A program made the translations under genes and the position numbers. From contig NC_015844.1 of assembly GCF_000973105.1 (NCBI RefSeq), forward strand, positions 3,406,501-3,470,500: a stretch of DNA of 64,000 nucleotides, read 5' to 3'. The notes under the pieces were generated by a model. The model did not search any database. It had not been told where the DNA came from and worked only from the letters and a program-made list of their open reading frames with translations. Source of the stretch: Zobellia galactanivorans. Lineage in GTDB: Bacteria; Bacteroidota; Bacteroidia; Flavobacteriales; Flavobacteriaceae. Below are positions 61,522 to 64,000 of this stretch, piece by piece. The number at the start of each line of letters is the position of its first letter. Position 1 is the first letter of the stretch.

Positions 61522-63051
61522 TTATTCTAGCCCCTTATTTATAAAGATGTCATACACCGGTTTTTTTCTTCCCTGTGAATCGAGTAGGCCAAAATGGCGT
61601 TGCTGTACTTTTCGCCAAGGCAGACGGCCTACTACGGAAGTGGGAATGTTCTTGAAATCGTAGAGTGTCCATATCATATGCGATAGCTTCTCTTTTTCCA
61701 CGACCTTTTGAATGGTTTCTATATAGGCTTTTTGCTTTTCATCGGAACCGGAAAACGCGTTCCAGATACCGTCGTAGGAAGAATATCCATATTCTTGTAA
61801 CAACAGCGGTTTATCGGTGACCTTGTTTTTTAGAATAGTAAAGGCGGCTTCAAATTCCGAAGCACCACGGTAATAGTGAAACGAGACAAGCTCAAGTTGA
61901 TCCTTAAGGTGAACGGCGGCTTCCGGACTTGCCCATCCTATGGTAATGGCCCGCTCAGGGTCTATTGAACGAATACGTTCTACGGTCTGTTCCAACCAGG
62001 CCAACACCCGTTCTTTGCCCCGTGATTCAAAATCAAGGTCGGGTTCGTTCTTGACGTCCCAAGCAATAATGGCCTTGTGGTCTTTTAGGGATTCTACCAC
62101 TTGCTCCACATGGCGGTTGGTCATCGTCCAATCGTTGATGCTGTAATTCCCATAAAAATCAAAGAGGGTAGGCATGATGTCCAATCCGTTTTTTTCGGCC
62201 ATATCAAGGGTCAGTTTTACTTTTTGTATTTTTTCTTGATCCACATGTTCTTTCCCGAAAGATTCGTACGGAATGAAAATACGTAGGCTATTGATGCCCA
62301 TTTTGGCCATGAGCTTAAAGTCATGTTCAATTATTGAGATGTCGAATTTATCCCCGAACATATCCCAAGGGGTGTTTTGAGGGTAGTAGTTAATTCCCTT
62401 AAAATGAAAATTTTTAAGGTTTTGCACCTTCGGGATGGTCTGTTTTTCCGTTTTGGGCAAGGTGTTTTCTACCAAATGGCGCACCCTCCAAAAGCCATCT
62501 TCCAAGAGCAGCATTACCTTGTAATCGGACAATAGTTTTCGTTTGGTGACCAAGGTTTCGTTTTGGTAGACTTCTTCATAGGCCGAGACGTTCTTATCGG
62601 TGAAGACCACAAGCTTACCATCGGTACTGTAAAATTCCAATTTGGGGTGATGTTCAAGTGTGGTGGTCTGTAGGGTAACCTTATTTTTTAGGTTGAGCTC
62701 GGTAATCTTAAAAAGTTCGGTACGCATACTATCGGTATAGTAGTCGGCCACGCCATAGGGAAGGTTGTTGGCATAGGCGGCGTTACGCACCTGCCAGGCA
62801 CTTAGGTAATCGCGTTCTATTTCGCCCAAGGTTTGTGTTTCCATGGGACGGCCTTCGTTTTGGGCAATTTCCCATTGCACTTTAGGCAGGTAGGAGGCGG
62901 ATATTTCCTCGTGCAGGTGCAACATTGATGTACGATCCGCACCGGTGTTCAAATAGGTCAATGCGCTAGTGACCCCGAATAGGATGAGGGCGTTAAGGGC
63001 CAAAAACGTGACCAGTAGGAAAATACGATATAGGTTTCGGTTCATTTTCAT
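61522..63051 (-). CDS. membrane-anchored GH5-like glycoside hydrolase
   Basis: 509 residues. One N-terminal helix (IFLLVTFLALNALILFGVTS) anchors it; about 180 residues of uncertain fold follow, then a TIM-barrel glycosidase domain (about 210-500). Catalytic residues: acid/base Glu in IAWDVKNEPDLDF and nucleophile Glu in PLLLQEYGYSSYDG. Other barrel markers are KGINYYPQNTPWDMFGDKF and NSLRIFIPYESF. It likely trims or edits a beta-linked polysaccharide at the membrane, as hydrolases in exopolysaccharide operons do. Overlaps the end of the upstream gene by four bases. Confidence 0.85.
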   Translation of the reverse strand: MKMNRNLYRIFLLVTFLALNALILFGVTSALTYLNTGADRTSMLHLHEEISASYLPKVQWEIAQNEGRPMETQTLGEIERDYLSAWQVRNAAYANNLPYGVADYYTDSMRTELFKITELNLKNKVTLQTTTLEHHPKLEFYSTDGKLVVFTDKNVSAYEEVYQNETLVTKRKLLSDYKVMLLLEDGFWRVRHLVENTLPKTEKQTIPKVQNLKNFHFKGINYYPQNTPWDMFGDKFDISIIEHDFKLMAKMGINSLRIFIPYESFGKEHVDQEKIQKVKLTLDMAEKNGLDIMPTLFDFYGNYSINDWTMTNRHVEQVVESLKDHKAIIAWDVKNEPDLDFESRGKERVLAWLEQTVERIRSIDPERAITIGWASPEAAVHLKDQLELVSFHYYRGASEFEAAFTILKNKVTDKPLLLQEYGYSSYDGIWNAFSGSDEKQKAYIETIQKVVEKEKLSHMIWTLYDFKNIPTSVVGRLPWRKVQQRHFGLLDSQGRKKPVYDIFINKGLE

Positions 63052-64000
63052 TTTAGTGCTACTGATTTTGTCTTGGTTATACCCGCTGTTTTGATCAATA
63101 ATAGATAGGTGTCGTTCGGGTAGAAATCCCGAGAGAGTTCAAATTGACCTTTGCCTTGCATCGATGAGGTTCTGAGTAGGTCTAAAATGTTGCCTTTATT
63201 GTCTTTGACGGTCAACGAAATGGGCATGCCGTCAGGTACCAATTGGTTCATAAAACTTTTTAGCGGCCCCACGGAGATGCTTCTATGGTCTTCGGAGAAC
63301 CGTAGGTTGTAATCGGTTACCGAAGCCTTGAAGTCAACTTTTATAAGCTTGCTTTTGGCCGCACCCGTTACAAAGGCTTCTATAGACCATGAGGCTTGGT
63401 GTTCTGGGTGTAAAAGCCGTGCTTGGGCCATGCCGTTTAGAGTGGTACCCTGTGCTTTTAGTTTGGCCCCTTTCTCATCGGTAATGATAAAGGATACCAA
63501 GGTGCCATCACTTACTATATTTCCGTAAGTGTCCTTAAGAATGCTGCTTTTAAAGGTGATGACCTGGTTGCCATCGGCATATTCGTGGTTTCGCTCATAG
63601 GAAGTGGTAAAATCTATAGGGTTTGCAGGGTATACGATGGTGGTGAATTCCTTGGAGTCGGTTTCGTTACAAGCTGCGGAAATCAGCATACGTCCCGATT
63701 TTGTCGGAGGCCGTACCTTTGACCATGCCATGAGGTTCTTGGTAAATAATTCGCTTTCGGATTGACGGTCTTGGAATTGGATTTTGCTAAAAACCGATGT
63801 GCTGTCGTTTAGCGGATTGTCATAAATGTCGGTCGGCACCATAACGAACATGGCGTAATCCTCAGGGCCTGCAGTAAGGCTTCTTGGGCCTAAGTACGAT
63901 TCTAGGAACGTGCCTTTCCTAGGGTTGATATGGATGTTGACCGTGCCGTTCATTTTCTCTTCGGAATCGGAGAACAACGACCAATAACAGGGGCCCGATT
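63048..64000 (-). CDS. large exported-looking protein, 5' end beyond window
   Basis: The frame is open to the window edge (the first in-frame start candidate is TTG at 63977, but upstream codons have no stop), so this is the C-terminal part of a larger protein. At least 317 residues are visible, beta-rich, with repeated Ig-like or transglutaminase-associated features (DTYGNIVSDGTLVSFIITDE, then KASVTDYNLRFSEDHRSI). I cannot name the domain with confidence. Followed in the same operon by the glycosidase. Confidence 0.6.
   Translation of the reverse strand, partial: SGPCYWSLFSDSEEKMNGTVNIHINPRKGTFLESYLGPRSLTAGPEDYAMFVMVPTDIYDNPLNDSTSVFSKIQFQDRQSESELFTKNLMAWSKVRPPTKSGRMLISAACNETDSKEFTTIVYPANPIDFTTSYERNHEYADGNQVITFKSSILKDTYGNIVSDGTLVSFIITDEKGAKLKAQGTTLNGMAQARLLHPEHQASWSIEAFVTGAAKSKLIKVDFKASVTDYNLRFSEDHRSISVGPLKSFMNQLVPDGMPISLTVKDNKGNILDLLRTSSMQGKGQFELSRDFYPNDTYLLLIKTAGITKTKSVALK

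Noticed and set aside
1-64000. CRISPR arrays, insertion sequences, integrases, rRNA operons
   Set aside because: I looked for spaced repeats, transposase-like proteins and rRNA sequence and saw none.

Overview
The window looks like a chromosomal segment of a Bacteroidota bacterium, most likely a marine member of the Flavobacteriaceae (Zobellia/Maribacter-like; genus is a guess). Reasons: Bacteroidota-type promoter elements (TAnnTTTG) occur in front of several genes; the gene families are typical of that family (DUF2795, DUF2339/DUF3999, DUF5686, DUF4105, a crtI-crtB-crtZ carotenoid operon with a MerR regulator, a long SecA, a MATE exporter); and lipoproteins and Tat-exported proteins are frequent. 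There are no rRNA genes, CRISPR arrays, phages or insertion sequences. One tRNA gene (Leu, GAG anticodon) is present.

Layout. 1-9.7 kb: MATE exporter (cut by the window edge), PAP2 phosphatase and GT39 glycosyltransferase, a convergent GT2 transferase, MeaB, an OsmC/Ohr peroxide-stress protein, aldose epimerase, a MsrA lipoprotein and a malectin-domain lipoprotein. 9.7-17 kb: an accessory-looking stretch with a tiny secreted protein duplicated together with its promoter region, and three paralogous membrane HisKA_2 histidine kinases interrupted by a Tat-exported Gfo/Idh/MocA oxidoreductase. 17-31.6 kb: housekeeping genes (secA, cobalamin adenosyltransferase, an ABC-F ATPase, a DUF4105 membrane protein, phosphatidylserine synthase, lptB, tatC, kdsD, recQ). 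31.6-36 kb: LD-carboxypeptidase, a DUF5686-like protein and rluF, with decayed fragments of the first and last genes left from an old tandem duplication around an orphan ORF. 36-48.3 kb: DUF3999/DUF2339 pair, serine hydrolase, two periplasmic prolyl isomerases, MoxR ATPase, aconitase and two thioredoxin-fold proteins. 48.3-52 kb: carotenoid operon led by a MerR/B12-binding regulator carrying all the signature residues of the CarH-type light sensor. 52.5-59.1 kb: a seven-gene signalling operon (receiver, H-NOX, PAS kinase, FIST sensor, second kinase, Hpt, LytTR regulator) plus a tiny membrane protein. 59.2-64 kb: YaiO-like TPR/beta-barrel protein, GH5-like glycosidase and an incomplete large protein, probably part of an exopolysaccharide locus.

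The most striking system is the 52.4-59.1 kb signalling operon. It couples two kinds of sensor that have each been linked to nitric oxide (H-NOX and FIST/NosP) to two kinases, a phosphotransfer protein and a LytTR transcription factor. The promoter of the operon and the promoter of a 38-residue membrane protein just behind it share an approximately 75-bp module, including 21-bp-phased direct repeats of the kind LytTR proteins bind, at identical spacing from the same -7 element. This suggests an autoregulated phosphorelay whose local output is the tiny membrane protein. A second theme is cobalamin: MeaB, a cobalamin adenosyltransferase and the CarH-like regulator all lie in the window.
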